Shown here: piece after piece, positions 1-9,633 of the stretch | Layout of the letters: every line of letters starts with the position of its first letter | Position numbering within the stretch: position 1 is the stretch's first letter | Source of the DNA: an uncultured Clostridia bacterium | Lineage (GTDB): Bacteria > Bacillota > Clostridia > Christensenellales > CAG-314 | DNA: 64,000 nucleotides | NCBI GenBank assembly: GCA_947625725.1 | Contig: CANQPI010000004.1 | Span: 29,105 to 93,104, forward strand | Direction of reading: 5' to 3' | Translations under genes and position numbers: made by a program | Notes under the pieces: generated by a model | What the model was told of the DNA's origin: nothing | The model's database searches: none | Seen by the model: the letters and a program-made list of their open reading frames with translations, nothing else

Positions 1-866
1 TTTCTTTCGTCGCCCCAATAGCAAACGAACACTGTCCCGGGACCGCAGTGCGAGGCTATTACGGGACCTATGTCAAACAGGCGTATGTCCGCTTTGGGGT
101 AGGCGAGTTTGAGTTTTGCCGCCACGTTGTTGGCCGCGCTGATGTAGTCGCTGTGCCCCAGCCACAGTTTGCCGTCGTAGTCTGCGCCGTCGCGCACCGT
201 TTGCGCAATTTTGTCCAACAGTTTGCCGACGGCTTTTGTTTCGCTCATACAGCGGGCGACGGGCACTATCTTGCCGTTAATGTCGGTGTTCATCACGGGA
301 CAGATGTGCAACAAATTGCCCACAAGCGCGGTAGCCGCCCCGACCCGTCCGCTTCGACGAAAATACGTCAACGTCGTCGAGTAAAATATGTGGTGTACTT
401 TGCCGCGGTTGAGCAACGCCCATTGATACACTTCGTCAATGTTTTTGCCGCTGTCGCGCAGGTCTGCCAAGCAATCCGCAAACATTCCCAGACCAACGCA
501 CGCGCAGGTGGAGTCGAGTATGTATATCTTGCGGTCTGGGTACTCCTCGCGCAATTGCTCGGCGGCGTTGAGCGCGTTTACGACCGAGTTGGACAACGCC
601 GAACTGAAAACGACGTGGAGCAGATCGCCTTTGTCCAATAGCGGACGGAAAAAATCTTTGTAACGTTCTACGTTTATCAACGAGGTGTGGGAGTTTTTGC
701 CCGCGGCGAGTTTGTTGTAGAACAACGCCAAGCCGTTTCCCGAACGCATATCGTCAACGTACTCCTGTCCGTCGATGGTGTAGGTGTAGGCTATCGTGGG
801 TATTTGCCGATTGTTCATGTGTTGTAGGTCAAGGTCAACCGTCGATTCGCAACTTATCGTGTACAT
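1..866 (-). CDS. DegV family fatty-acid-binding protein (C-terminus beyond left window edge)
   Basis: Not in the ORF track because it is open at the edge. Reverse complement from ATG at 866 reads MYTISCESTVDLDLQHMNNRQIPTIAYTYTIDGQEYVDDM...IGPVIASHCGPGTVFVCYWGDE, typical of DegV. Confidence 0.88.
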   Translation of the reverse strand, partial: MYTISCESTVDLDLQHMNNRQIPTIAYTYTIDGQEYVDDMRSGNGLALFYNKLAAGKNSHTSLINVERYKDFFRPLLDKGDLLHVVFSSALSNSVVNALNAAEQLREEYPDRKIYILDSTCACVGLGMFADCLADLRDSGKNIDEVYQWALLNRGKVHHIFYSTTLTYFRRSGRVGAATALVGNLLHICPVMNTDINGKIVPVARCMSETKAVGKLLDKIAQTVRDGADYDGKLWLGHSDYISAANNVAAKLKLAYPKADIRLFDIGPVIASHCGPGTVFVCYWGDER

Positions 867-1152
867 TTTGTTCTCCGTATTGTTTGTTTTTTTGTTTTGC
901 TATTGGGGTATGCGTTGCTCGCAACGCCGTCGCGATCAGCCGAGCGTGGCTCTGCGGCGTTTGCGTTTGGGCAACAGTGCGCCCCTTACTGTTTTTATTA
1001 TAGCCTGTATTTGGCAAAAGTCCCCCTACTGTTGCCTTGCGCAACTCTATTGTGGCAAAATCGTTTGGTAGAGTCGGGTTCGAGCCACTCTACCGACAGT
1101 AGAATACTCTCAAAAACTTGCATATATTGCGGTACGGTGGTATAATAACAAT

Positions 1153-1797
1153 ATGGACGAACTCAAAATGACAATTGCCGCCAACTTGGCGGAGTACCGC
1201 AAGCAGGCGCACCTCACGCAACAACAACTCGCGGAAAAAATCAACTACTCCGACAAAACGGTGAGCAAGTGGGAGCGCGGCGAGGGCGTCCCCGACGTGC
1301 TTGTACTCAAACAAATAGCCGACATCTACGGCATCACCGTCAACGACTTTTTGTATGCGCATGCGGACAAACCCAAGAAACTTCGCCTCAAAGACTTTTG
1401 GGCAAAGCGGTGGTTGATAACCTTGCTCAGCGCGGGGTTGGCGTTTTTGGTGGCGACGATAGTTACAGTCATTTGGTGGATGATCGTGCCCGACGACGGC
1501 GCGACCGTCGCCAAGTTTGCCTACCTCACGGCAATACCCGTCGCGCTCATAGTGACGTTGGTGTTCAGTTGTCTGTGGGGCAAGTTGTGGATGCGTTGTA
1601 TCGTGGTGTCCGCGCTCATTTGGACGCTGTGCTTGTTGTTGCACCTTGTTATCAACATAGTGCAGGATAGTTACGCTTGGATGATCTACTTGATCGGCGC
1701 GGCATTGCAAGTATTGGTGGTGCTTTGGTTTGTGCTGGCGTATTTTGTCAAGCGCGGCAAGAGCAAAGAACCGTCGGACAAAACTCCCGAAGAGTAG
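1153..1797 (+). CDS. XRE-family HTH regulator with C-terminal transmembrane segments
   Basis: N-terminal HTH (LAEYRKQAHLTQQQLAEKINYSDKTVSKWERGEGVPDVLVLKQIADIYGITVNDFL) followed by several hydrophobic helices. Confidence 0.85.
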   Translation: MDELKMTIAANLAEYRKQAHLTQQQLAEKINYSDKTVSKWERGEGVPDVLVLKQIADIYGITVNDFLYAHADKPKKLRLKDFWAKRWLITLLSAGLAFLVATIVTVIWWMIVPDDGATVAKFAYLTAIPVALIVTLVFSCLWGKLWMRCIVVSALIWTLCLLLHLVINIVQDSYAWMIYLIGAALQVLVVLWFVLAYFVKRGKSKEPSDKTPEE

Positions 1798-1968
1798 TTT
1801 GATACGTGTTTTGTCACGGTTTGTCACGGCTTGGCGTTTCCGCCGTTTTGAGCGGGTTGCGGGTTTGAAAATCGGCGCGTAGCAGTCGAATTCGCCCCCT
1901 GTATGGGCAAAAAGCGCGAAAAAACAGAAAATATTGAAAAATAAAAAGAACAATTTTTTGTTTAACTG

Positions 1969-1997
1969 TTGACATAATCGCGTTTCGATTATATAAT
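1969..1997 (+). promoter_or_regulatory. Consensus sigma-A promoter with an inverted repeat in the spacer
   Basis: TTGACA (1969-1974), 17-bp spacer TAATCGCGTTTCGATTA, TATAAT (1992-1997). Spacer is an inverted repeat TAATCG/CGATTA. Confidence 0.85.
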
Positions 1998-2045
1998 CAT
2001 ATTATAGCGTAAAAGTTAGCGCAAAATAAAAGGAGGAAACATCTT

Positions 2046-2444
2046 ATGAAATATTGTTCGGGTTGTGGCGCTGAAAATGCAGACAACGCCACCAATTGCG
2101 AAAAGTGCGGCAAGCCTTTTGAACAACCGCAGGTTCAATATCAACCTCAACCGCAATATCAACCCCAACCTCAACCGCAGACTGTCTATGTGCAACCGCG
2201 TGGTAACAACGGTCTGTGCGTGGCCGGCTTTGTTCTTGCATTGCTTGGCTTCAACTTTATTGCCTTCATTCTGTCCCTTGTGGGCGTAATCAAAGGCAAA
2301 AAGAACGGCGACAAACTCGGTTTGGGCATTGCGGGTATCGTGCTCAGCAGTTTGTGGGTTGTGGCATTGCTCATCATCATTATAGTTTTTGCTGGTGGTG
2401 TTGCTTCGCAAATGGCAGTTCCCACATTGTTTACACTTCTGTAA
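2046..2444 (+). CDS. Zinc-ribbon protein with Q/P-rich linker and two TM helices (DUF4190-like)
   Basis: MKYCSGCGAENADNATNCEKCGKPF zinc ribbon, PQVQYQPQPQYQPQPQPQ linker, then two hydrophobic segments; RBS aaaggagg upstream. Confidence 0.8.
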   Translation: MKYCSGCGAENADNATNCEKCGKPFEQPQVQYQPQPQYQPQPQPQTVYVQPRGNNGLCVAGFVLALLGFNFIAFILSLVGVIKGKKNGDKLGLGIAGIVLSSLWVVALLIIIIVFAGGVASQMAVPTLFTLL

Positions 2445-2460
2445 GAAACTCACAAAAAGA

Positions 2461-2490
2461 AAAATCCGAGCGGGATCGTTCGGATTTTTT
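2461..2490 (+). terminator. Rho-independent terminator
   Basis: AAAATCCGAGCGGGATCGTTCGGATTTTTT hairpin plus T-run. Confidence 0.85.
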
Positions 2491-2574
2491 CTTTTTTATT
2501 TGACGGCAAGCGTATAGCGGTGGTACAATATTTTAGGTTTGTTTGCGCCGACGCGCAGACCGTTACAGGAGAGT

Positions 2575-2958
2575 ATGATGTTAGAAGTTGTTGCCGCGCT
2601 TATCTGGCGCGACGGAAAATTTCTTATATGCCAACGTCCCGCCGACAAAAAACGCGCCCTTTTGTGGGAATTTGTGGGCGGCAAACGTGAGTCGGGCGAA
2701 ACTCTTGCGCAAGCGCTTCGGCGGGAATGTCGCGAGGAACTTGCAATAGACGTGCAAGTGCACGACGTGTTTTGTCAAGTTACGCACGCCTATCCCGACG
2801 TTACGGTCCATTTGACGCTTTTCAACGCCACCACAAACGACGTGCCCGTCATGTTGGAACACAACGATATGCGTTGGATAACTCCCGACCAAATCGACGA
2901 ATTTGAGTTTTGTCCTGCCGACGCCGACATACTTCTTCAAATAAAACAACTCCGCTGA
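2575..2958 (+). CDS. NUDIX hydrolase, MutT/8-oxo-dGTP diphosphatase-like
   Basis: MMLEVVAALIWRDGKFLICQRPADKKRALLWEFVGGKRESGETLAQALRRECREELAIDV contains the Nudix box. Start set at 2575 rather than the ORF-track 2539. Confidence 0.88.
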   Translation: MMLEVVAALIWRDGKFLICQRPADKKRALLWEFVGGKRESGETLAQALRRECREELAIDVQVHDVFCQVTHAYPDVTVHLTLFNATTNDVPVMLEHNDMRWITPDQIDEFEFCPADADILLQIKQLR

Positions 2959-3054
2959 ACGCCCTTTTTCGCTTTCCGTCATGAGCGTTTCAAAGTTTTG
3001 TTTGCGTGCGGCAAATGCTTTCACGGCGCACGCGACCGCCCGCAAAAATATTGC

Positions 3055-3083
3055 AAAAAAAAGAGCGTTGCGGGCTCTTTTTT
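3055..3083. terminator. Likely bidirectional terminator
   Basis: AAAAAAGAGCGTTGCGGGCTCTTTTTT, immediately downstream of the minus-strand ORF ending at 3088. Confidence 0.7.
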
Positions 3084-3087
3084 GTTT

Positions 3088-4485
3088 TTAGTTTGTTTTG
3101 TCGTTTATCAACTGTTTCTGTTTTTTCATTTCGCGGAATTTGATAACTATTTGGAAGCCGATCGCCACAATGAACAACAGCGTGAGGACAATGGGTATGG
3201 GCAAAAATTTAGGTTCTTGCCACACTGTGACGTCGAACAAGTCCTCAACTATTTTGCAACAACTGTTGAACATTGTCACCGAGCCTATCAATTGCGTTAT
3301 TACAAACACCCAAAACAACATTTTTGTCTGTCTGTAATCGCGGTAAACTCTCAATTTTTCTTTGTGCGTTGACAAAACATCTCCGATCGCTTTGGTTTTT
3401 TCCTCAAATTCCTTTTCGAACGATTGCAAATTTTGCGTTTCTTCCGTATAGCGAAAGTAGGCGTTCAGGTGATCCATTGACGACGGGCAGTTGAAACAGC
3501 ACCTGGTGCGGTACAGTTTTGCCTTTACCAACAGGTCGGATAGGTATGAGTCGTCGCGTTTCAGTTCCGTTTCGCTTTGGTAAACTTTGGGATTTACTTC
3601 GGACATTTCCGCAATGCGGCGCAACATAGAAAATTTGCGATTGAGCGTCAACAAAAACAGGTAAAAGTAATTGTTTTTTGCCGCGACGGGGAATTGGTTG
3701 ACAAAGAAATCGTTTGTTTTGGTGTCGTCCACCAAATTGGATACGTTTATCATTGCCATGTCCGTTCCGCACCAGCGGCTGTTTTCAAATGGTTCAAAAG
3801 GCTTTTGAGCCGCAGTTTGGTAGGATTGTTTGAAGTTGTGACTTGCAAGCCGCACCAACTTGTCACATTCGTCGTCGGTCCCGTCCAAGACCACGGCAGA
3901 GTAGAGTATCGGTTTGAGGTCGTAGAAACTCAGTTGTTTGTTGCGATCGAAGCCGAACGCTTGCGGCAGGTTGGATAGTACCGCCTCTGCCGCTTGGGCA
4001 ACGGTAATTTCGCGGTAGGTATCTTTGCCTGTGGGTATTTGCAACACGTTCGCTTGCGATTTGAGTTCGGCGAGGAAGTAGTTTGCGTTGATGTAGTCGT
4101 CCGCGTCGTCCGAGCGGTACTCCCACTCGAATTCCAGAAAGCCTATTTGCGTTTCGAACAAATGCAACGCCACCTCGCGCAATTTGATGGCTAACGGACG
4201 CCCGCTTTGATTTGCGCGCACCGACAAGTTGACCGACGTGTTTGCGTTGGGCAATCCGAATTGCGCGCGCGAGCCGTTTGCCAGATACAAACTGCGCAGT
4301 ATCGCCTGTTGCGAGTTGCCTTGCTTGGCGATTATGTAGTCAAACAGGTGGTTTGTGGCAAAGTTTTTTTCTTCCCAAACGTGCTTGCCGTTTGCGTCGA
4401 GCAATGCCGTCAGTTGTTGCGGCGCGTCGGCTCGGCAAACGAACGGTATCAACAGTTTGCTGAATTGTTTCAATATCTTAGACAT
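3088..4485 (-). CDS. Uncharacterised membrane protein with soluble N-terminus and two C-terminal TM helices (possibly CorA-like architecture)
   Basis: 465 aa; two hydrophobic helices near the C-terminus (MLFWVFVITQLIGSVTMF; FLPIPIVLTLLFIVAIGFQIVI). Start overlaps the stop of the upstream STAND gene by 8 nt. Confidence 0.75.
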   Translation of the reverse strand: MSKILKQFSKLLIPFVCRADAPQQLTALLDANGKHVWEEKNFATNHLFDYIIAKQGNSQQAILRSLYLANGSRAQFGLPNANTSVNLSVRANQSGRPLAIKLREVALHLFETQIGFLEFEWEYRSDDADDYINANYFLAELKSQANVLQIPTGKDTYREITVAQAAEAVLSNLPQAFGFDRNKQLSFYDLKPILYSAVVLDGTDDECDKLVRLASHNFKQSYQTAAQKPFEPFENSRWCGTDMAMINVSNLVDDTKTNDFFVNQFPVAAKNNYFYLFLLTLNRKFSMLRRIAEMSEVNPKVYQSETELKRDDSYLSDLLVKAKLYRTRCCFNCPSSMDHLNAYFRYTEETQNLQSFEKEFEEKTKAIGDVLSTHKEKLRVYRDYRQTKMLFWVFVITQLIGSVTMFNSCCKIVEDLFDVTVWQEPKFLPIPIVLTLLFIVAIGFQIVIKFREMKKQKQLINDKTN

Positions 4486-7400
4486 TGCTAACTCCTTTGG
4501 ATTTCAGTTCCTCTATGCGGTCGTCTATCGTTTTGCGCGCCTTTTTGCCTGTTGTGGTGTTTTTTTGATATTCGTTGAGGCGGTCGAAAATTTCCACGCT
4601 CTTTTTGTGGTAGGCAATGCAATTTTCATAGTCCTCCGCAAACAAGTACAATCCCGCAAGGTCTTGGTAGGCGTAGACTATGAACACTTTGTTTGCAAGC
4701 AAGTCTTCTCTCTCCTTTTGTTCGAGAAATTCCAACCCTTTGCGGTATTCCTCCGCCGCTTTGTCCGTTTGACCGGACATGCGGTACATATTTGCCAAGC
4801 GACGGTAACTGTACCAAATTTCTTTGATGTATCTGATGTAATCGGAGTTGACGCACTCGTCCAACAGTTTGCGAGCCTCGGTGTAGTACTTCAAAGCCTC
4901 GTCGAAATGTCCGCTTTGCGAATGACTCTTTCCCAAATTCGATATTGCCGCTGCGTGCGTCCATTTTTGCGACAGGGTGGTGTAGTCGGCGGTGTACTTT
5001 ACTGCCTTTTCGAAATAAGGAATGGACTTTTCCCATTGCTTTGTCGCGTGGTAGTAGTAGCCTCGCACGGTTTGGTGATAACAGCGACTTTCGGGCGAAA
5101 ACGGATAATTTTTGTTTTCCAACTCATTCCATATTTTGTCCGCCCAATCGGCGTAGACCGTTATTTCTTCGGGAGTGCCGCAGTCGTCCAGCAAAAATAT
5201 AAAGTTGGGCTCGTAGGAGAAGTACATTTCGAACTTCTCGTCGTCGGTCAAATGGAAATTTTTGAGCAATTCGTACGCCTTGCGGAATTCCTCCAAGCAG
5301 GGCGCGCCGTCGCGTTGAGCGAACAAAAACCCCGCGCAATCTATGTGACTGCGCGCCAAGGCAAGCGCGTCGCGTTTGCTCCCGTCGCCGTGCATTTCCG
5401 CAAATTGTTGTAGCGAATGTTGGTAGTGAATGTTTCTGTCCAACAAAATGTCGCTGTAATAATCGGCGGTTTCGTAGATGGGTTGCGTTTCAAACAGGTC
5501 GCGCGCAATGTTCAACGCCTCGCGGTAGAGTTCTTCGTCGCCGAAATCGTGGAACGCGCGCGCAATGTTTACAAAGTAGGGCATGAAAGTCATGTCGAAT
5601 TTGTCGTGTATTTCCACGCCCTTGTCGGCGAGCAACAACTTGATTTTTTGAAACAGCGTGTCCGCCATTTCCAAAATTTCGCTCCCCATGTTGTTTCGAA
5701 TGTAGTTTACGTTTTCGAGGTGGGAGATTTTGTAACTGTTGCCGTGGTTGTTGCGCTTGACGGACAGGAACATGCGTATCGTGTTGATAAAGCCCACAAA
5801 CGCCAACGAAATACTTCCGTTTACCACCATGTAGGACAGATCTTCTATCGACAGATAGTCGTCTACCAACGCGAACGTTACCATTATTTGTACAAACTGT
5901 CGGTAATATTTGCCCCCGTAATTGCTTTGCAGCGAAGCAAAGTATTCGTCCAACAGGGGTTTGTCGCCGTTGCTCAACACTTCGTTCCCGTCCAGACGCT
6001 TTGCGCCCTTGTCAAGCAACGCGGCGGCTTTGATTTGAGCGAGTTCTTTGAGTTGGCGCAGGTAGAGCATGCTATCTCCGCTGATTTTGTTTACAAGTTG
6101 TACGTTTGCCGTTTCGTCGTACACAAATTCCGCCTTTTTTCGTTTGCACATTGCTCTGAGAGGCGCCAAAACGTGGTCGTTGAGATATTTTATTTTGGTC
6201 GCGGCGTAACGCTCGTCGTCGAGTTTGAGCGACAGAGTGGGTACGCGCAGGCTTTCCAAAAAGTTTTTTACGGAAAAAGTCAACTCGTCCTCCTCCGCGA
6301 GAGTGCGCGACGTGAGCATTACAAACACGCCCTCGTCCAGCATGTCGGCGGTGGGAATGAACTCCGTCAAATTGACTTTTTCCTGCATGTTTATCTCGTC
6401 TAACCCGTCTATAACAAACAAAAGGTTGTCTTGTCTGTTGAATTGCGGCATGCGCTTTGCGCGATTGAGCGCGTCGGCAAGTTCTCTCCTACGGTCGTTC
6501 GCGTCGGCGTGCAAGTAGTGGTAATCGCCGTTGAATTGCTCCATATTGTCGTTGTGGGACAGTTGGCGAAATACTTCGCTTGCAAAGTTCGAGAATTTAC
6601 TTCCGAAAGTGGGGTTGACGTAGTAGGTGCGCACGCAAGTTTCTTCTAACTTTATCTTGTTGATGAGAAAAGGATCCAACGCGCGCACGTAAGTGGATTT
6701 GCCCATGCCTTTTTGCATTTGCAACAAAAACACTCTGTCGTCGTTTTCTATGCGTTCGGCGATCCATTCCGTTACGAACTTTGGTTCTACAAAGTCCGAT
6801 ACGTTCAATACGCTGTCGGAAATTTCGATTTCCGTTTTGGAAATAACGTCGTCGTAGACGTTTGAGCCGAAGTTGTAGCCGTTGCAAAGGTCGTCAAACA
6901 CGTGCGTTTGGCGAATGTCGCGGTTTCCGCGAGGATATTCCACTATGTCCAAATAGGATTTTTTTGAATAGTAGTTGTCGTAGAAGTAAAATCCGTCGTC
7001 CACTATGTAGAAGAACGGACTCAACGGAAATACCGTTCCGTTCACGTCCGCAAGCAGTTCGCCCTGTTCTTTGGCAAAAGCGTTTTCTCTGCCGTTTAGC
7101 AGTATGCGTTTGTCGCCGTTTTGCAGGTAAATGCGAATTTGTTCGTAGGTGGGTTGAAGTTTGTGAAGCAATTCCGTTATGCTTGCAATGCGTTCAAACA
7201 GATCTCCGTACAAATTGCCGTCGTCCATTGTCTTGACCGCGCCGTGTCCTATGTTGCTGTTTCGCCAATGTACCACGTCGTTGGCGATACAAAAGTCCGC
7301 CGTTTGACACACGACGTTGTAGAGCGGAAGCAATTCGCTTCGCTGTTTTATGCGTTTTTTGACCGTCTGCAAGTGATCGAGCCAATTGCCCATCGAGTTT

Positions 7401-7735
7401 TTTTGATTTACCAACGCCACCAAAAATGTGCGTTCGGCCTCTGTGCCGTTGCAACCGAAAAAGTAACTTGCGGCAAGTAACACGGGCAATTTCATCAGCA
7501 CTTCGTAAATATCCTTTATCTGCAACAGCGCGCCGTAGACCTGTTTGTCCTTGATGAAAGAACGCAATTTGTGATATTCGTAGGCAAACAAAGCGTTGTA
7601 TTTGGGTTCGATCGTTTCGTCGAAGCAATCCGTATCGGCAAGCAACAATTCGTTCCAAACCTTGCCGCACTCGGGACAGCGCAATTCGCCCTCGCAGTAA
7701 ACCAGCGGCTGCTCGCAATTTTTGCAAACCACCAT
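4478..7735 (-). CDS. Zinc-ribbon / STAND-type P-loop NTPase / TPR-repeat protein
   Basis: 1085 aa: CKNCEQPLVYCEGELRCPECGK zinc ribbon; Walker A QKGMGKST; Walker B LLFVIDGLDEI; C-terminal TPR-like helical repeats (SIPYFEKAVKY..., EALKYYTEARKLL...). Confidence 0.85.
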   Translation of the reverse strand: MVVCKNCEQPLVYCEGELRCPECGKVWNELLLADTDCFDETIEPKYNALFAYEYHKLRSFIKDKQVYGALLQIKDIYEVLMKLPVLLAASYFFGCNGTEAERTFLVALVNQKNSMGNWLDHLQTVKKRIKQRSELLPLYNVVCQTADFCIANDVVHWRNSNIGHGAVKTMDDGNLYGDLFERIASITELLHKLQPTYEQIRIYLQNGDKRILLNGRENAFAKEQGELLADVNGTVFPLSPFFYIVDDGFYFYDNYYSKKSYLDIVEYPRGNRDIRQTHVFDDLCNGYNFGSNVYDDVISKTEIEISDSVLNVSDFVEPKFVTEWIAERIENDDRVFLLQMQKGMGKSTYVRALDPFLINKIKLEETCVRTYYVNPTFGSKFSNFASEVFRQLSHNDNMEQFNGDYHYLHADANDRRRELADALNRAKRMPQFNRQDNLLFVIDGLDEINMQEKVNLTEFIPTADMLDEGVFVMLTSRTLAEEDELTFSVKNFLESLRVPTLSLKLDDERYAATKIKYLNDHVLAPLRAMCKRKKAEFVYDETANVQLVNKISGDSMLYLRQLKELAQIKAAALLDKGAKRLDGNEVLSNGDKPLLDEYFASLQSNYGGKYYRQFVQIMVTFALVDDYLSIEDLSYMVVNGSISLAFVGFINTIRMFLSVKRNNHGNSYKISHLENVNYIRNNMGSEILEMADTLFQKIKLLLADKGVEIHDKFDMTFMPYFVNIARAFHDFGDEELYREALNIARDLFETQPIYETADYYSDILLDRNIHYQHSLQQFAEMHGDGSKRDALALARSHIDCAGFLFAQRDGAPCLEEFRKAYELLKNFHLTDDEKFEMYFSYEPNFIFLLDDCGTPEEITVYADWADKIWNELENKNYPFSPESRCYHQTVRGYYYHATKQWEKSIPYFEKAVKYTADYTTLSQKWTHAAAISNLGKSHSQSGHFDEALKYYTEARKLLDECVNSDYIRYIKEIWYSYRRLANMYRMSGQTDKAAEEYRKGLEFLEQKEREDLLANKVFIVYAYQDLAGLYLFAEDYENCIAYHKKSVEIFDRLNEYQKNTTTGKKARKTIDDRIEELKSKGVSNV

Positions 7736-8079
7736 AGATCTCTCCTCGCTTTTCTTTTGATTATTTTATTTTAGCACACATTCCGTCCCAAAGCAATATT
7801 CGTATGTAATATTGTTTAGTCAAACATTGTGCAAAATTATTGCAAGCAAAAAGCCCGCCCCAAAAGGGCGCGCAGATAGGACCTTTGAAGATCGGCAATC
7901 GGTCATTTTTATTGTTGAAGAAAGTCGAGATGTTTTTCTTCGTTGCAAAACGGGCGAGCGCAACGGACGAGTCTGTCATAGTTGGCGCAGTTGCGCAATT
8001 GGAATGTTTCTTGTTTACAAATATGAGCGCAACTTAATAAGAAAATTTTTACAATTACGCAAAAATTCTCAATAGACGC

Positions 8080-8108
8080 TTGACGACGTGGTCGATTTTT
8101 GTTATAAT
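8080..8108 (+). promoter_or_regulatory. Promoter of the DUF4143-type ATPase gene
   Basis: TTGACG, 17 bp, TATAAT. Confidence 0.75.
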
Positions 8109-8132
8109 GAACAAAAATGCAGTGGGGTTGCT

Positions 8133-9392
8133 ATGGAGATCGCAAGAGATTTTTACTTACAAAAACTCATTGACCACAAAAATAACGGTTTGGTCAAGAT
8201 CATAACCGGTGTTCGTCGGTGCGGAAAATCTTATTTGCTGTTTACGTTGTTTTACAAACATCTTTTGAAAGAGGGCGTTCCCGAAGATCACATTATCAGA
8301 ATTTCGTTGGAAGATTACGGCAACAAAGATTTGCGAGATCCCGACGAACTCTATGCTTTTGTCAAGGCGCAAATAAAGAATGGCGCTCGACATTACATTC
8401 TATTGGACGAGATACAACTTGTGCCTGATTTCGAGAGCGTGGTCAACGGTTTTTTGCATATTGAAAATGCCGATGTCTACGTTACGGGTAGCAACTCCAA
8501 ATTTCTGTCTAGCGACATAATCACCGAATTCCGCGGGCGTGGGGACGAAATTCGCGTTTTTCCGCTTTGCTTTGCGGAATTTTATTCCGCGCTTGGATCA
8601 AATACGCCTTTTGGTCGTGCTTGGCTACAATACGCGACCTATGGCGGAATGCCCTTGTGTCTTGCAATGAAATCTGACGCCGACAAGGCAAAATATTTGC
8701 AAGACCTGTTTGCAACTACATATCTTGCAGACATTATCAATCGTTACAATCTGCGCGGAAATGCCGAGATCAATGAATTGACGGATATTCTCGCTTCGTC
8801 GATAGGTTCACTTACAAATCCGTTAAAATTGTCCAATGTATTTAACTCGCAAAAGAGTTTGAAACTATCCGCAAATACGATCACGGCATATCTCGATTAC
8901 TTGCAAGACTCTTTCCTTATTGAACGAGCCGTTCGCTACGATATCAAGGGCAAAAAATATATCAACACGCCGTCCAAGTATTATTTTGTGGATATGGGGT
9001 TGCGAAATGCGCGACTTTCTTTCCGTCAGCAGGAATACAATCACATTATGGAAAACGTCGTCTACAACGAGTTGAAACTACGCGGTTACTCTGTTGACGT
9101 CGGCGTTGTGGAAACCAATTTGAAAGTGGACGGCGTATCACAGAGAAAGCAACTCGAAGTGGATTTTGTCGCCAACATGGGAAACCGAAGATATTACATT
9201 CAGTGTGCCTATCGCATGTCCGACGAAGAAAAACGCAAACAGGAACAGGCTTCTCTTCTCGGTATCAACGACGCATTCAAGAAAATTGTTATTGTGGGTG
9301 ACGAGGCGTTGACGGGCTATAACGAGCAGGGCATACTTGTCGCATCGTTGTCCGATTTCTTGATCGACCCCGAAAAAACATTGAATTGGTAA
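8133..9392 (+). CDS. AAA_14/DUF4143 family ATP-binding protein
   Basis: KIITGVRRCGKSYLLFTLF P-loop, ILLDEIQLVPDFESVVNGFL, VYVTGSNSKFLSSDIITEFRGRGDEIRVFPLCFAEFY and a C-terminal DUF4143-like region. Start 8133 follows the promoter. Confidence 0.88.
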   Translation: MEIARDFYLQKLIDHKNNGLVKIITGVRRCGKSYLLFTLFYKHLLKEGVPEDHIIRISLEDYGNKDLRDPDELYAFVKAQIKNGARHYILLDEIQLVPDFESVVNGFLHIENADVYVTGSNSKFLSSDIITEFRGRGDEIRVFPLCFAEFYSALGSNTPFGRAWLQYATYGGMPLCLAMKSDADKAKYLQDLFATTYLADIINRYNLRGNAEINELTDILASSIGSLTNPLKLSNVFNSQKSLKLSANTITAYLDYLQDSFLIERAVRYDIKGKKYINTPSKYYFVDMGLRNARLSFRQQEYNHIMENVVYNELKLRGYSVDVGVVETNLKVDGVSQRKQLEVDFVANMGNRRYYIQCAYRMSDEEKRKQEQASLLGINDAFKKIVIVGDEALTGYNEQGILVASLSDFLIDPEKTLNW

Positions 9393-9513
9393 CAAAAATA
9401 ATCGAAAATTCGGTGTCGGCATGTTGTTCATTTCAAATAAGGGTTTGGGAAAAAACAAAACAGTTGTGTTGAACGTTTTTTCAAACATGATTGAGGCAAT
9501 AGATTTGTAAAAA

Positions 9514-9546
9514 AAATCCGTGAGTTGGTAACTCGCGGATTTTTTG
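9514..9546 (+). terminator. Rho-independent terminator
   Basis: AAATCCGTGAGTTGGTAACTCGCGGATTTTTTG. Confidence 0.85.
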
Positions 9547-9633
9547 TAATTTGTTCCAAAATGTTTTTTGTTATCTATTATACAATAAATAATTTTTGTT
9601 TTTCTTTTCAAAGGGCGGGCGTAATTATACGGT

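Noticed and set aside
48-641. Plus-strand ORF of 197 aa at the left edge
   Set aside because: Antisense to the edge-truncated DegV gene (minus strand), whose translation gives a coherent DegV sequence.
1090-1953. 287-aa minus-strand ORF
   Set aside because: Antisense shadow of the XRE regulator at 1153-1797; low-complexity His/Arg-rich composition.
4355-6403. Plus-strand ORFs of 352 and 328 aa
   Set aside because: Antisense to the STAND/TPR gene; no motifs, typical shadow composition.
7840-8079. Small ORFs between the STAND operon and the DUF4143-type ATPase
   Set aside because: Overlapping on both strands, no RBS, interrupted by a GC hairpin (agcccgccccaaaagggcgc); treated as intergenic.
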